Shown: in pieces, positions 11,945-21,209 of the stretch | Layout of the letters: each line of letters begins with the position of its first letter | Position numbering within the stretch: the stretch's first letter is position 1 | DNA from: Arthrobacter endolithicus | GTDB lineage: Bacteria; Actinomycetota; Actinomycetes; Actinomycetales; Micrococcaceae | Direction: 5' to 3' | Length of the DNA: 64,000 nt | Assembly (NCBI RefSeq): GCF_026627425.1 | Contig: NZ_JAPNLH010000005.1 | Coordinates: forward strand, 62,001-126,000 | Program-made: the position numbers and the translations under genes | The notes under the pieces: model-generated | Database searches by the model: none | What the model was told of the DNA's origin: nothing | Seen by the model: the letters and a program-made list of their open reading frames with translations, nothing else

Positions 11945-13600
11945 TTAGGTTACCGGTCCTGGTGCGTACAGTTTGCGCCACACCTCGGGCACCGCCGCGG
12001 CCAGCGCCGCGGCATGCAGCGGGCCCCCTGCAGATGCCAAAACGCCGGCGCGACCGTGCAGGCTGGCGCCCGCGGCGGCGATGGCAGCCCACCGGTCCTC
12101 AGCCGGGATGCCGAGGGCGCTGAAGCCCGACGTTTGCGCGGCCAGTGCAGCCAGCAAGGCGCCGATGATTCCCGCCAAGGTGTCGCCGCTGCCGGCAGTG
12201 GCCAGCCACGGTGTTCCCTCACTCTGGCTGAAGACGGATCCGCTAGGCGATGCCACCAGCGTGGTGGCACCCTTGAGCAGAACGGTTGCACCCGTGAGCT
12301 TCGCGGCTTCCACCGCAAAGTGCATCCCCTGGGCTTCGATCTGCGGCCGGCTGACATCCCGGCCCAGACGCTGGAACAGCTGTGCCAGTTCGCCAGCGTG
12401 CGGCGTCAGAATGACGTGAGGGGCCGTGCCTTCTGATAGCTGGGCAGGAAGTACCGCCAGAGCGCCCGCATCCGCAACTACGGGCAGTCCCGAGGCATAC
12501 GCGTCCCTGCAGCGCTGCAATTGCTCCTTCACATCGCTCTCGCCGGCCTCGCCAATGCCCGGGCCGACGAGCCATGCCTGCACGTGGTTCCCTTCCACGG
12601 ATCCCTGGCTGCAGACCACCTCCGGACTCGATAAATGAATCAACGCCGCTACGGACTCCGGGCCTAGGTACCGGACCATCCCCGTCCCGCAGGCAAGGGC
12701 ACCGGCACAGCTAAGTTGAGCCGCCCCGGGGTACTGGCCGGAGCCCGCCACCACGCCCAGTACTCCACGCGTATATTTCTGCTCATCCCTGCCAGGGGAC
12801 GGCAATAGCAGCGCTAAATCCCCCGACTCAAGCCTGCGCAAAACCGGGTCCTCAAGGCCGTGCCCCAGCCCAATGTCGATCACCTGCAGCCGACCGGAGG
12901 CACCCTCCCCGGGTGGCGCGAGCAGGCCCGTTTTGGCGGCGCCGAAGGTAACAGTGAGCCCGGCGGTGAGTACCGGCTCATGCAACTCACCGGTGTTGGC
13001 GTCAACGCCGCTGGGCAGGTCACAGGCCACGATCAGCGGTCCGTTGGGCTTTCCAAAGGCGCCCGGTTTCTCAGCTGCCGCGTTCTGTTGCAGCGCGCGC
13101 ACGGCATTGGCCCACGGAGCCCGGAGACTACCCCGGGCGCCGGTGCCCAGGATCGCGTCGATGAGCACATCAGCCGCAGCCGCCTCGGCAAGCCAAACCT
13201 GCGCGGCGATAGCCGCAGGAGCCCGGCTCCCGTTGTCATCGGTGGGGCCATTTACGGTGTCCTCTTCCGGCCCCGGCAATGTGTGCGTTCGCCCGCCTGC
13301 CCGCCGGAACGCCTCCAGCGCCTGCTCATGGGCTCCCGCCGAACTCAGGACCGCCGTCGCCCGCGCTCCGCGGTGCAGCAAGAAGGATGCGGCGTACAGT
13401 GCATCACCGCCGTTGTTTCCGGGTCCGGCCAGCAGGACAATTCGGGCACCATAAACCCGGCCCCGGCGCTCGGCCAGCAACCGTGCCACTGCGTTAGCTA
13501 AACCGTGCGCGGCCCGTTGCATCAAAACCGGCCCCTGCCCGGTACGCAGCAGAGGTTCTTCCGCCGCGCGGATCCCCGTTCCGCTGAAGGCGCGCTGCAT
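11945..13600 (-). CDS. nnr: Bifunctional NAD(P)H-hydrate repair enzyme (epimerase plus ADP-dependent dehydratase)
   Basis: The N-terminal part (about residues 1-230) is a YjeF_N/NnrE epimerase with VLLAGPGNNGGDALYAA. The C-terminal part (about 250-545) is an NnrD ribokinase-like dehydratase with VILTPHAGELAQLF, LLKGATTLVASP and the GSGDTLAGIIGALLA nucleotide site. Together they repair the damaged cofactor NAD(P)HX. The 551-residue fusion has the normal length. Its ATG follows the acpS stop after a single base, so the pair is translationally coupled. Confidence 0.95.
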   Translation of the reverse strand: MQRAFSGTGIRAAEEPLLRTGQGPVLMQRAAHGLANAVARLLAERRGRVYGARIVLLAGPGNNGGDALYAASFLLHRGARATAVLSSAGAHEQALEAFRRAGGRTHTLPGPEEDTVNGPTDDNGSRAPAAIAAQVWLAEAAAADVLIDAILGTGARGSLRAPWANAVRALQQNAAAEKPGAFGKPNGPLIVACDLPSGVDANTGELHEPVLTAGLTVTFGAAKTGLLAPPGEGASGRLQVIDIGLGHGLEDPVLRRLESGDLALLLPSPGRDEQKYTRGVLGVVAGSGQYPGAAQLSCAGALACGTGMVRYLGPESVAALIHLSSPEVVCSQGSVEGNHVQAWLVGPGIGEAGESDVKEQLQRCRDAYASGLPVVADAGALAVLPAQLSEGTAPHVILTPHAGELAQLFQRLGRDVSRPQIEAQGMHFAVEAAKLTGATVLLKGATTLVASPSGSVFSQSEGTPWLATAGSGDTLAGIIGALLAALAAQTSGFSALGIPAEDRWAAIAAAGASLHGRAGVLASAGGPLHAAALAAAVPEVWRKLYAPGPVT

Positions 13601-13601
13601 G

Positions 13602-13949
13602 CTAGCCCTCGGCGATGACCATGGCGGTGGAAATACCGGCGTCGTGGCTCATTGAAAGGTGCCAGCGTTTGACGCCCTTCGCCGCAGCGACTGCCGCCAC
13701 CGTGTCCTTGACCTGAACGGTAGGGCCCTGTTCATCGAGCCCGATCCAGCAGTCCTGCCAATTCATCCCGGCCGGGGCGCCAAGGACCTTGGCCACCGCT
13801 TCCTTAGCCGCAAATCGAGCGGCCAGCGAGCGAGTGTTGAGGGTGCGTTCCGCCGGCACAAACAACCGCTCGCGCAGTCCCGGTGTCCGCTCCAATTGGC
13901 GGCCGAACCGCTCCACATCCACAACGTCTACGCCTATCCCAATGATCAT
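13602..13949 (-). CDS. acpS: Holo-[acyl-carrier-protein] synthase
   Basis: This 115-residue protein transfers 4'-phosphopantetheine from CoA to apo-ACP. It opens with [15 protein letters not shown], whose Asp binds Mg2+, and carries [13 protein letters not shown] with the Glu/Lys motif of the AcpS family. Start ATG has GGGGAG upstream. It sits between glmS and nnr on the same strand. The divergent coaA close by starts CoA synthesis, which supplies the donor. Confidence 0.96.
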   Translation of the reverse strand: MIIGIGVDVVDVERFGRQLERTPGLRERLFVPAERTLNTRSLAARFAAKEAVAKVLGAPAGMNWQDCWIGLDEQGPTVQVKDTVAAVAAAKGVKRWHLSMSHDAGISTAMVIAEG

Positions 13950-14016
13950 GCTCCCCAGCCTAGTGGTCCCGCTGATGCCAGCTGCCAGTCAGGCGGCAGG
14001 ATAGCGCAGCCTGGGA

Positions 14017-15921
14017 CTACTCGACGGTGACGGATTTGGCCAGGTTGCGCGGCTGGTCCACATCAAAGCCCTTCGCCGTGGCCAGCTCGCAGGCGAACAG
14101 CTGCAGCGGGACCGTGGCCAGCAGCGGCGCCAGCAGCGGGGGAATCTGAGGAATGTAGAAGACATGCTCGGCATAGGCCCTGACCGCTTCATCCCCGGCT
14201 TCGGCGATCACAATTGTCTTGGCTCCGCGGGCCCGGATCTCCTGGATATTGGACACCACCTTGGCGTGCAGCGAATCCCGGCCCCGCGGAGACGGAACCA
14301 CCACCACGACGGGCAGCCCTTCTTCAATCAGGGCGATCGGACCGTGTTTGAGCTCGCCGGCAGCAAATCCCTCGGCGTGGATATAGGCCAGTTCCTTGAG
14401 CTTGAGCGCACCCTCCATGGCGACCGGAAAGCCTACATGCCGGCCCAGGAACAGCACCGTCCTGGTATCGGCCATGGACCGGGCCAATTCTTTGATCTGC
14501 CCGGAGTTGTCAAGAATCTCCTGGATTTTGGCCGGAGTCTTTGCCAGGTCAGCAAGGATGTCCTTGATTTCACCTTGGAACATGTTGCCGCGCAGCTGTG
14601 CTAAATAGAGCCCCAGCAAATAGGCCGCCGTGATCTGGGCCAGGAATGCCTTCGTGGACGCCACAGCGATCTCCGGACCGGCATGGGTGTACAGCACGGC
14701 GTCGGATTCGCGCGGAATAGTGGAACCGTTGGTGTTGCAGATCGCCACGGTCATCGCGCCTTGCTCGCGGGCGTAGCGGACCGCCATCAGCGTGTCCATG
14801 GTTTCGCCGGACTGCGAGATAGACACGATCAACGTCTTGTCATCCACGATCGGGTCGCGGTAACGGAATTCGTGGCTGAGCTCCACCTCGGTGGGGATTC
14901 GGCACCAGTGCTCGATTGCATATTTCGCCACCTGGCCGGCGTAAGCCGACGTCCCGCACGCCAGCACAATGATCTTATTGACCGTCGTGAGCAATTGCGG
15001 GTCGATCCGGATTTCATCCAGTGTCAACCGTCCGTGCTGGTCCGATCGCCCCAGCAACGTCTGCGCCACGGCATCGGGCTGGTCATTGATCTCTTTTTCC
15101 ATGAAGGAGGGGTAGCCGTCCTTCTCGGCGGCTGCGGCATCCCAGTCAACGTGGTATTCCTTGCCCACCGCCGGTGCGCCGTAGAAATCGGTGATATCGA
15201 CGGTCTCGGACGTGATGGAGACAATTTGGTCCTGCCCCAGCTCAACAGCCCGGCGGGTGTAGTCAATGAACCCGGATACGTCGGATCCGAGGAAGTTCTC
15301 GCCGTCGCCAAGTCCGACGACGAGGGGAGAGTTACGCCGTGCGGCGACGACGGAGCCCGGCTGATCCGCGTGCACGGCCAGGAGTGTGAACGCTCCTTCC
15401 AGCTGCTGGCAGGTCCGCTGCATGGCCACTGAAAGCGCGTCAGAGGCGGCGCCACCGGCGGCGAGAACGTCCCGATAGGTGTCAGCCAGGAGAACGGCTG
15501 CCACCTCGGTGTCCGTCTCCGAGATAAAGAGATGGCCTTTGCGCAGCAACTCGGCTTTTAGTTCGGCAAAGTTTTCGATGATGCCGTTATGGATCATCGC
15601 AAGCTTCCCGCCGTCGGCGAGGTGTGGATGGGCGTTCTGGTCCGTGGGACCACCATGGGTGGCCCAGCGGGTGTGTCCGATACCCGTCACGGCTGCGGGG
15701 AGCGGGCTGGCCTCGAGAACGGCCAGCAGATTCGCCAATTTCCCGGACTTCTTCCGAGATTCGATCCGCCCGTCAGCAATCACGGCGATCCCGGCTGAAT
15801 CATACCCGCGGTATTCCAGTCTGCGCAGTCCCTCCAGAATCACTTTCAGAGCATCGTTACGCGGCGCCCGCGCGCCATCAGTAACATCGGATCGGCCTGC
15901 ATATCCCACAATTCCACACAT
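14017..15921 (-). CDS. glmS: Glutamine--fructose-6-phosphate aminotransferase
   Basis: GlmS (634 residues) makes glucosamine 6-phosphate from fructose 6-phosphate and glutamine. The N-terminal Ntn-type glutaminase starts MCGIVGYAGR with the catalytic Cys2, and TRWATHGGPTDQNAHPH follows. Two SIS sugar-isomerase domains (VLACGTSAYAGQVAKY and FLGRHVGFPVAMEGALKLKEL) make up the rest, and the C-terminus PRNLAKSVTVE is the conserved tail. GlmM, also in this window, uses the product. A short intergenic region separates it from the divergent coaA. I see no glmS ribozyme. Confidence 0.97.
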   Translation of the reverse strand: MCGIVGYAGRSDVTDGARAPRNDALKVILEGLRRLEYRGYDSAGIAVIADGRIESRKKSGKLANLLAVLEASPLPAAVTGIGHTRWATHGGPTDQNAHPHLADGGKLAMIHNGIIENFAELKAELLRKGHLFISETDTEVAAVLLADTYRDVLAAGGAASDALSVAMQRTCQQLEGAFTLLAVHADQPGSVVAARRNSPLVVGLGDGENFLGSDVSGFIDYTRRAVELGQDQIVSITSETVDITDFYGAPAVGKEYHVDWDAAAAEKDGYPSFMEKEINDQPDAVAQTLLGRSDQHGRLTLDEIRIDPQLLTTVNKIIVLACGTSAYAGQVAKYAIEHWCRIPTEVELSHEFRYRDPIVDDKTLIVSISQSGETMDTLMAVRYAREQGAMTVAICNTNGSTIPRESDAVLYTHAGPEIAVASTKAFLAQITAAYLLGLYLAQLRGNMFQGEIKDILADLAKTPAKIQEILDNSGQIKELARSMADTRTVLFLGRHVGFPVAMEGALKLKELAYIHAEGFAAGELKHGPIALIEEGLPVVVVVPSPRGRDSLHAKVVSNIQEIRARGAKTIVIAEAGDEAVRAYAEHVFYIPQIPPLLAPLLATVPLQLFACELATAKGFDVDQPRNLAKSVTVE

Positions 15922-16020
15922 GACATCAAGCCTAACCGTACTCCGGGAGAAGGGATGTAGGATCTTCTACGCCGGGATCCTATTTCCGCATTGGCCGCCA
16001 CACAAGGCAGAATCTCTTAG

Positions 16021-16989
16021 GTGACTTTGCAACGGAACGAGTCCAACGGGAACGACGGCGTCTCCCCCTTCGTCGAACTCGACCGCCAAACATGGTCGCG
16101 GCTCTCCAACGAGATTGAACAGCCGCTCAATGAGGCGGACATTACGCGCCTGCGCGGGCTCGGTGATCAGTTGAATATGAAGGAGATCCGTGAGGTCTAC
16201 CTCCCGCTCTCCCGTCTGCTCAACTTGTATGTAGCCGCCGCGGGAAAACTGCATGCCGCGACAACTACCTTCCTGGGTGAGAAAGTCCGCCGTACCCCTT
16301 TTGTCATCGGCGTCGCCGGGTCCGTCGCCGTCGGAAAATCCACCACTGCCCGCGTACTGCGCGAGATGCTCCGCCGCTGGCCGGACACTCCTGACGTGGA
16401 GTTGGTCACCACCGATGGGTTCCTTCATCCGAACGCCGAGTTGGAACGCCGTGGACTCATGCAGCGCAAGGGCTTTCCGGAGTCTTACGACCAGCGGGCC
16501 CTGCTGCGCTTCGTCAGTGCGGTCAAGAGCGGCGCCGAGGAAGTGCGTGCCCCCTGGTACTCCCATCTGACGTACGACATCGTGCCGGGAAGGGAGGTCG
16601 TGGTGCGCCGCCCCGATGTGCTGATCGTCGAGGGGCTCAACGTCCTGGCGCCGGCGCGTCCACGACTGGACGGTCGATCAGGGCTCGCGGTCAGCGACTT
16701 CTTCGATTTCTCCATTTTTGTGGACGCCAAAACCCCGTACATCGAGCAGTGGTACGTGGATCGCTTCAGATCCCTCCGGTCCTCCGCCTTTGCGGACCCG
16801 GCGTCATATTTCCGCCGTTATGCCGATCTCTCCGATGCCGAGGCCGTAACGACTGCGGTTGATATCTGGAAGCGGATCAATGAGCCCAATCTCACGCAGA
16901 ACGTCCTGCCGACCCGCGGGCGCGCACAATTGGTACTGACCAAAGATGCTGATCATTCGATCCGCCGGATGCTGCTGCGGAAGACCTAG
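16021..16989 (+). CDS. coaA: Pantothenate kinase, type I
   Basis: CoaA (322 residues, GTG start) phosphorylates pantothenate, the first step of CoA synthesis. It has the P-loop [35 protein letters not shown] with the catalytic Asp, and [14 protein letters not shown], all typical of the prokaryotic type I enzyme. It runs opposite to glmS, and the next gene begins 3 bp after its stop. Confidence 0.96.
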   Translation: MTLQRNESNGNDGVSPFVELDRQTWSRLSNEIEQPLNEADITRLRGLGDQLNMKEIREVYLPLSRLLNLYVAAAGKLHAATTTFLGEKVRRTPFVIGVAGSVAVGKSTTARVLREMLRRWPDTPDVELVTTDGFLHPNAELERRGLMQRKGFPESYDQRALLRFVSAVKSGAEEVRAPWYSHLTYDIVPGREVVVRRPDVLIVEGLNVLAPARPRLDGRSGLAVSDFFDFSIFVDAKTPYIEQWYVDRFRSLRSSAFADPASYFRRYADLSDAEAVTTAVDIWKRINEPNLTQNVLPTRGRAQLVLTKDADHSIRRMLLRKT

Positions 16990-16992
16990 GCC

Positions 16993-17931
16993 ATGCCCTC
17001 GCTCCCCGGCCGCCGAACGGTGGCAAAGTACCTGGTCGGCGGCGCTGCGCTGACCGTCTTCGCGGCCTGCACTGCACCTGCTAAGCCGATGCCCTCCAAA
17101 ACCGGCGGGCCCGTTCCGGGATCGTCGCCGGGACCAGCGGCGGGCGGGGAAATGCCGACGGCGGCCGGTCCGCCAGCGGACGGGGCTCCCCTTGCGGCCG
17201 CTACCGATGGTGGCGCCGTCGCCGGCCCTGCTGCGCCCGCCCCGCCGGCATCGCAGGCAGAGCCGTGGGCCCCTCCCGCGTCCGGTCCCGTTCCATCACG
17301 GGGTTCCCCCGTACATGCACTAAAGACAAAGTATTCGCTCTCCGATCCCAACAGCCCCTGGGTCGTGGTCAATAAGCACCTCCCGCTGAATCCCCTCTCC
17401 TACGAGCCACCGGACCTTGTCCGGCCAGCTCTCCCGCCCGGCAGCGGTGGAGAAGCCGCTCTGCTCCGTGCTGAGGTGGCAGCAGCCGCGTCACGCATGT
17501 TCGTGGCCGCCGCGGCGGCAGGTGCGCCTATGACGCTGTTAAGCAGCTACCGCTCCTACGACATGCAAGCGGCGCTCTACGGCGGATACGCCGCGCAGAC
17601 CGGCGGTGCCGACGCGGACACCAAATCCGCCAGGGCCGGGTATTCGGAACATCAGACGGGCCTTGCCCTGGACATCGGCGACGCCAACGGGCTCTGCAAC
17701 CTCAATCCATGCTTTGCCACAGCCCCGGCAGCGGCATGGGCCGGCGCTAATTGCCACTTATTCGGCTTCACCGTTCGGTACCAGTTGGGGCACGACGGCG
17801 TCACCGGCTTTTATGCCGAACCTTGGCACTTGCGGTACTTAGGGGTCGAGATGGCCGCCGATATCGTGGCGAAAGGTTTCGGCAGTCTTGAAGAATTCCT
17901 CGGCATAGAACCCGCTGCGGCCTATCTTTAA
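16993..17931 (+). CDS. M15-family D-alanyl-D-alanine carboxypeptidase lipoprotein (VanY-like)
   Basis: This 312-residue protein begins with a lipoprotein signal ending in the lipobox FAAC (Cys about residue 18), followed by a Pro/Ala/Gly-rich linker to about residue 100 that probably spans the wall. The C-terminal domain carries SEHQTGLALDIGD and EPWHLRYLG, the His/Asp/His zinc site and Glu of the M15B DD-carboxypeptidases. It is expected outside the membrane, trimming the terminal D-Ala of peptidoglycan stem peptides. It starts 3 bp after coaA and no clear ribosome site is visible, which suggests coupling. Confidence 0.9.
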   Translation: MPSLPGRRTVAKYLVGGAALTVFAACTAPAKPMPSKTGGPVPGSSPGPAAGGEMPTAAGPPADGAPLAAATDGGAVAGPAAPAPPASQAEPWAPPASGPVPSRGSPVHALKTKYSLSDPNSPWVVVNKHLPLNPLSYEPPDLVRPALPPGSGGEAALLRAEVAAAASRMFVAAAAAGAPMTLLSSYRSYDMQAALYGGYAAQTGGADADTKSARAGYSEHQTGLALDIGDANGLCNLNPCFATAPAAAWAGANCHLFGFTVRYQLGHDGVTGFYAEPWHLRYLGVEMAADIVAKGFGSLEEFLGIEPAAAYL

Positions 17932-17956
17932 TAAACATTTGCGGTAACTTGACATT

Positions 17957-18340
17957 ATGTTAAAGGGATTCAGAGATTTCATTATGAAGGGCAACGTCGT
18001 AGACCTTGCCGTCGCCGTAGTCATTGGGGCCGCCTTTGGTGCCGTCGTCACCGCGCTCGTCAACAGCGTCCTGATGCCTCTGATCGCAAAGATCTTCGGG
18101 GTTGTGACATTCGATAACTTCCTGGCCTGGGGGGACGTGCGGTTCGGCGTCCTGCTTACGGCAATCGTGAATTTTGTTCTGGTGGCAGCGGCCATTTATT
18201 TCGTCGTCGTCGTGCCGATGAACCACATCATCGCCCGCCGCAATGCCAAGCTTGGCATCAAGGATGAGGAACCCGCCGTCGATCCGCAGATAGAACTGCT
18301 GACGGAGATCCGCGACTCACTGCGCTCGCGCACGAACTAG
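17957..18340 (+). CDS. mscL: Large-conductance mechanosensitive channel
   Basis: MscL (127 residues) opens under membrane tension to release solutes in osmotic downshock. It starts MLKGFRDFIMKGNVVDLAVAV and has the glycine/alanine-rich first membrane helix (VVIGAAFGAVVTALV), a second helix (AIVNFVLVAAAIYFVVVV) and a charged C-terminal bundle. Length is normal. It ends the short coaA / carboxypeptidase / mscL plus-strand run, just ahead of a terminator shared with glmM. Confidence 0.97.
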   Translation: MLKGFRDFIMKGNVVDLAVAVVIGAAFGAVVTALVNSVLMPLIAKIFGVVTFDNFLAWGDVRFGVLLTAIVNFVLVAAAIYFVVVVPMNHIIARRNAKLGIKDEEPAVDPQIELLTEIRDSLRSRTN

Positions 18341-18359
18341 GGCTGCGTGGTAGAGCAGA

Positions 18360-18393
18360 AAGGGCAGGAACTCTCGTCGGAGATCCTGCCCTT
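18360..18393. terminator. Bidirectional terminator between mscL and glmM
   Basis: A perfect 10-bp stem, AAGGGCAGGA (18360-18369) with TCCTGCCCTT (18384-18393), stands in the gap between the converging genes mscL and glmM and can act on both strands. Confidence 0.75.
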
Positions 18394-18411
18394 CCTGCCT
18401 GCTGGGGGCGT

Positions 18412-19764
18412 TTAGTGCTGCAATGCGAGCCGGAGTTCGACGACGGCGGCCAGCTCGGTGCAGATCCGCGTGGCCGTGACCATATCGCCGGCTTCCACCA
18501 TCACCCGGACCAATGCCTCCGTCCCTGACGGACGCAACAACACCCGCCCGGACTGGCCCAATTCAAGCTGCGCCTGTGCCACGGCTTCCGTGACACCCTC
18601 ATCGGTGCGGGCCCGCTGTTTGTCCACACCTTTGACATTGATCATCAACTGCGGCAGCTTAGTCATGATGGTCGCCAAGTCCTTGAGGCTGCGCCCTGTC
18701 CGCGCCACTTGAGCCGCGAGCTGGAGCCCCGTGAGCACACCGTCCCCAGTGGTCGCATAATCTGCGAAGATCACATGCCCGGATTGCTCTCCGCCCAGGG
18801 TGAAGCCGCCGTCCCGCATGCCCTCCAAAACGTAACGGTCCCCGACAGCCGTTTCACGCACGCTGATCCCGGCTTCGCCGAGCGCAATCTTCAGTCCCAG
18901 GTTGCTCATCACGGTGGCCACCAGGACATTGTCCTTGAGCCGTCCGGCGCCCTTCATAGCGACCGCGAGGATGGCCATAATCTGGTCTCCATCCACCATG
19001 GCGCCCTCGTGGTCAACGGCAAGGCACCTGTCGGCGTCACCGTCGTGCGCTATCCCCAGATCGGCACCATGCTCCAAGACCGCCGCCTGCAACTGTTCAA
19101 GATGGGTGGAGCCGACGCCGTCGTTGATGTTCAGTCCGTTCGGTTCCGCGCCAATGACGAAGACCTCGGCGCCCGCGCTCTTGAAAACCTCAGGAGAACA
19201 TCCGCTGGCCGCTCCATTGGCGCAGTCCAGCACCACGCGCAGGCCCTCCAGACGGTTGGGCAACGTCGACAGCAAGTGCACAACATAGCGGTCTTCCGCG
19301 TCCGCGAACCGCTGGATCCGACCCACACCCACGCCGACGGGCCGGAATATTTCCCGGGTCAGCTGGGACTCGATGGCATCCTCGAGCTCGTCACCGAGCT
19401 TTTGGCCGCCCCGGGCGAAGAATTTTATCCCGTTATCCGGTGCCGGGTTATGTGATGCCGAGATCATCACTCCGAAGTCCGCCCCGAGATCGGCAATCAG
19501 GAATGCCAGAGCCGGCGTCGGCAAAACCCCCGCGTCGAAGACGTCAACACCCGCACTCGCCAGCCCCGCTTCGACGGCAGCACTGATGAATTCTCCACTG
19601 GCCCGCGGGTCCCGGGCTACGACTGCCCGGGGCCGCTGCCCCTCTGCCATACGCTCATGGCCCAGGACCACCGCAGCGGCCTGAGCCAGCGATAGCGCCA
19701 GTTCCGCTGTGAGCAGACCATTGGCCAGCCCTCGGACACCGTCGGTTCCAAATAATCTAGACAT
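18412..19764 (-). CDS. glmM: Phosphoglucosamine mutase
   Basis: GlmM (450 residues) converts glucosamine 6-phosphate to glucosamine 1-phosphate on the way to UDP-GlcNAc. It opens [12 protein letters not shown], has the phosphoserine loop [18 protein letters not shown], the metal loop [11 protein letters not shown] and the phosphate-binding [13 protein letters not shown] start at ATG 19764 rather than the GTG three codons earlier because MSRLFGTDG is the family N-terminus. No Shine-Dalgarno site is visible, and a -10-like box lies 8 bases before the ATG, so the message may be leaderless. Confidence 0.96.
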   Translation of the reverse strand: MSRLFGTDGVRGLANGLLTAELALSLAQAAAVVLGHERMAEGQRPRAVVARDPRASGEFISAAVEAGLASAGVDVFDAGVLPTPALAFLIADLGADFGVMISASHNPAPDNGIKFFARGGQKLGDELEDAIESQLTREIFRPVGVGVGRIQRFADAEDRYVVHLLSTLPNRLEGLRVVLDCANGAASGCSPEVFKSAGAEVFVIGAEPNGLNINDGVGSTHLEQLQAAVLEHGADLGIAHDGDADRCLAVDHEGAMVDGDQIMAILAVAMKGAGRLKDNVLVATVMSNLGLKIALGEAGISVRETAVGDRYVLEGMRDGGFTLGGEQSGHVIFADYATTGDGVLTGLQLAAQVARTGRSLKDLATIMTKLPQLMINVKGVDKQRARTDEGVTEAVAQAQLELGQSGRVLLRPSGTEALVRVMVEAGDMVTATRICTELAAVVELRLALQH

Positions 19765-19772
19765 CGCAGCCA

Positions 19773-19778
19773 AGTCTA
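19773..19778 (-). promoter_or_regulatory. Candidate -10 for a leaderless glmM transcript
   Basis: TAGACT on the minus strand ends 8 bases before the glmM ATG, so initiation at normal distance would fall on the A of the start codon. No good -35 was found. Confidence 0.35.
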
Positions 19779-19833
19779 ATCGATAGCCCGGCCGCGCTGC
19801 GTCAGGGGGCGCCCCGATCGGGCAGTGCGCAAA

Positions 19834-19866
19834 CGAAAAGCCAGTCGCTCTGCGACTGGCTTTTCG
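19834..19866 (-). terminator. Terminator of the rplM-rpsI operon
   Basis: A perfect 15-bp stem with a 3-base loop (19834-19848 with 19852-19866) follows rpsI by 13 bases on the minus strand. The distal arm contains TTTTC and is followed by GTTTG. Confidence 0.85.
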
Positions 19867-19879
19867 GGGAACGCGGTAT

Positions 19880-20395
19880 TTAGCGCTTGGAGTACTGTCC
19901 GGCCTTGCGGGCCTTCTTCAGACCGGCCTTCTTGCGCTCGATGACGCGTGCGTCACGAGTCAGGAAGCCGGCCTTCTTCAAGATCGCGCGGTTGTTTTCC
20001 TCGTCAATCCCGTTCAGGGAACGGGCGACGCCAAGGCGCAATGCGCCAGCCTGACCGGAGGGGCCACCGCCGTGGATGCGGGCCATGACGTCGTATGCGC
20101 CGTCCAGGTCAAGGATGCGGAACGGCTCGTTGACTTCCTGCTGGTGCAGCTTGTTCGGGAAGTAGTCGTCGAGTTCACGGCCGTTGACGATCCATTTGCC
20201 GGTCCCGGGGACAACGCGCACGCGGGCGATTGCCTGCTTGCGGCGGCCAACGGCAGCGCCGGGAACCGTCAGGGCCGGGCGTTCCTTCTTCGGCGCAGCG
20301 TCCGACGCCGGAGCACTTTCCGAGGTGTAGCTGGTCGGTACTGCTTCCTCAGCCGGAGCGGCCTCGGTGTTCAGCTCTTCAGTATTCTGAGCCAC
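19880..20395 (-). CDS. rpsI: 30S ribosomal protein S9
   Basis: The core from about residue 45 ([22 protein letters not shown]) to the C-terminal [12 protein letters not shown] is S9, whose basic tail reaches the ribosomal P site. At 171 residues it is about 40 longer than the E. coli protein. The extra part is an N-terminal Ala/Glu/Ser-rich extension common in this group. It starts with GTG after GGAGAA and lies 38 bp after rplM. Confidence 0.97.
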   Translation of the reverse strand: MAQNTEELNTEAAPAEEAVPTSYTSESAPASDAAPKKERPALTVPGAAVGRRKQAIARVRVVPGTGKWIVNGRELDDYFPNKLHQQEVNEPFRILDLDGAYDVMARIHGGGPSGQAGALRLGVARSLNGIDEENNRAILKKAGFLTRDARVIERKKAGLKKARKAGQYSKR

Positions 20396-20433
20396 AATTC
20401 TCCTTGAATAAATATATTGGGTGAGGGCCAGAA

Positions 20434-20877
20434 CTACTGGGCGACCTGAGTGATTTCGTAGGTTGTGGGCTGCTGTGCAGCGTGAGGGTGCTCGGCGCCT
20501 TTGTAGACCTTGAGCTTGCCCAGTTGCTGTGCTGCCAGGGAATTTTTTGGAAGCATGCCGCGGATTGCCTTCTCGACAGCGCGCACCGGGTTCTTCTCCA
20601 GCAGTTCCGCGTAGTTGACGCTGGACAGGCCACCCGGGTAACCGGAGTGGCGGTAAGCGCGCTTCTGTTCGAGCTTTGCGCCGGTGAGGGCAACCTTCTC
20701 GGCGTTAATGATGATGACGAAATCGCCCATGTCCATATGGGATGCAAAGGTGGCCTTGTGCTTGCCGCGCAGCAAAATGGCGGTCTGGCTGGCAAGACGT
20801 CCCAGGACAATGTCGGTGGCGTCAATGACAAGCCACTGGCGCTTGATGTCGCCGGGCTTCGGGGTGTACGTACGCAC
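20434..20877 (-). CDS. rplM: 50S ribosomal protein L13
   Basis: L13 (147 residues, GTG start) is an early assembly protein of the large subunit. It has [38 protein letters not shown] and the [10 protein letters not shown] segment. It leads the two-gene rplM-rpsI operon, preceded by a long leader with a good promoter at 21080-21109. Confidence 0.97.
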   Translation of the reverse strand: MRTYTPKPGDIKRQWLVIDATDIVLGRLASQTAILLRGKHKATFASHMDMGDFVIIINAEKVALTGAKLEQKRAYRHSGYPGGLSSVNYAELLEKNPVRAVEKAIRGMLPKNSLAAQQLGKLKVYKGAEHPHAAQQPTTYEITQVAQ

Positions 20878-21079
20878 GGTTTTTGCCTTCGTTTCTTGTT
20901 CTTGGGTGGCGATAAGAGTCGGTTACGCCTGCTATCTATGCGCGACCGGAACAGAGGTGAGGGCTCTATAAAACCAGTAATCCTTGCGTCCCGATTCCCA
21001 CCTGCCCAATAGCGACCCATGCAACAGGGTCTTCGGGCAGGCGTGCAGTATCGAGAAAGGACACGCACAACGACTATCA

Positions 21080-21109
21080 ACGATAGCGCGACTTGCCCGC
21101 TCAGGTCAA
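21080..21109 (-). promoter_or_regulatory. Promoter of rplM-rpsI
   Basis: TTGACC (21104-21109) and TATCGT (21080-21085), 18 bases apart, lie on the minus strand about 200 bp upstream of rplM. This would give a 5' leader of about 195 nt. The 332-bp gap between truA and rplM holds no gene that I can see. Confidence 0.6.
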
Positions 21110-21209
21110 AGTCAGCGTCGTGGGGTATTCCGCAATCCCTTCATGACCACGCCACTGTCCTACACAGATTGTCTGCCCGGGCAGGCCGCAGAGGTAGTGC
21201 ACTCGCCGC

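Noticed and set aside
15922-16020. glmS ribozyme
   Set aside because: Only 99 bp separate glmS and coaA, and I see no ribozyme core; it is mainly known in Firmicutes.
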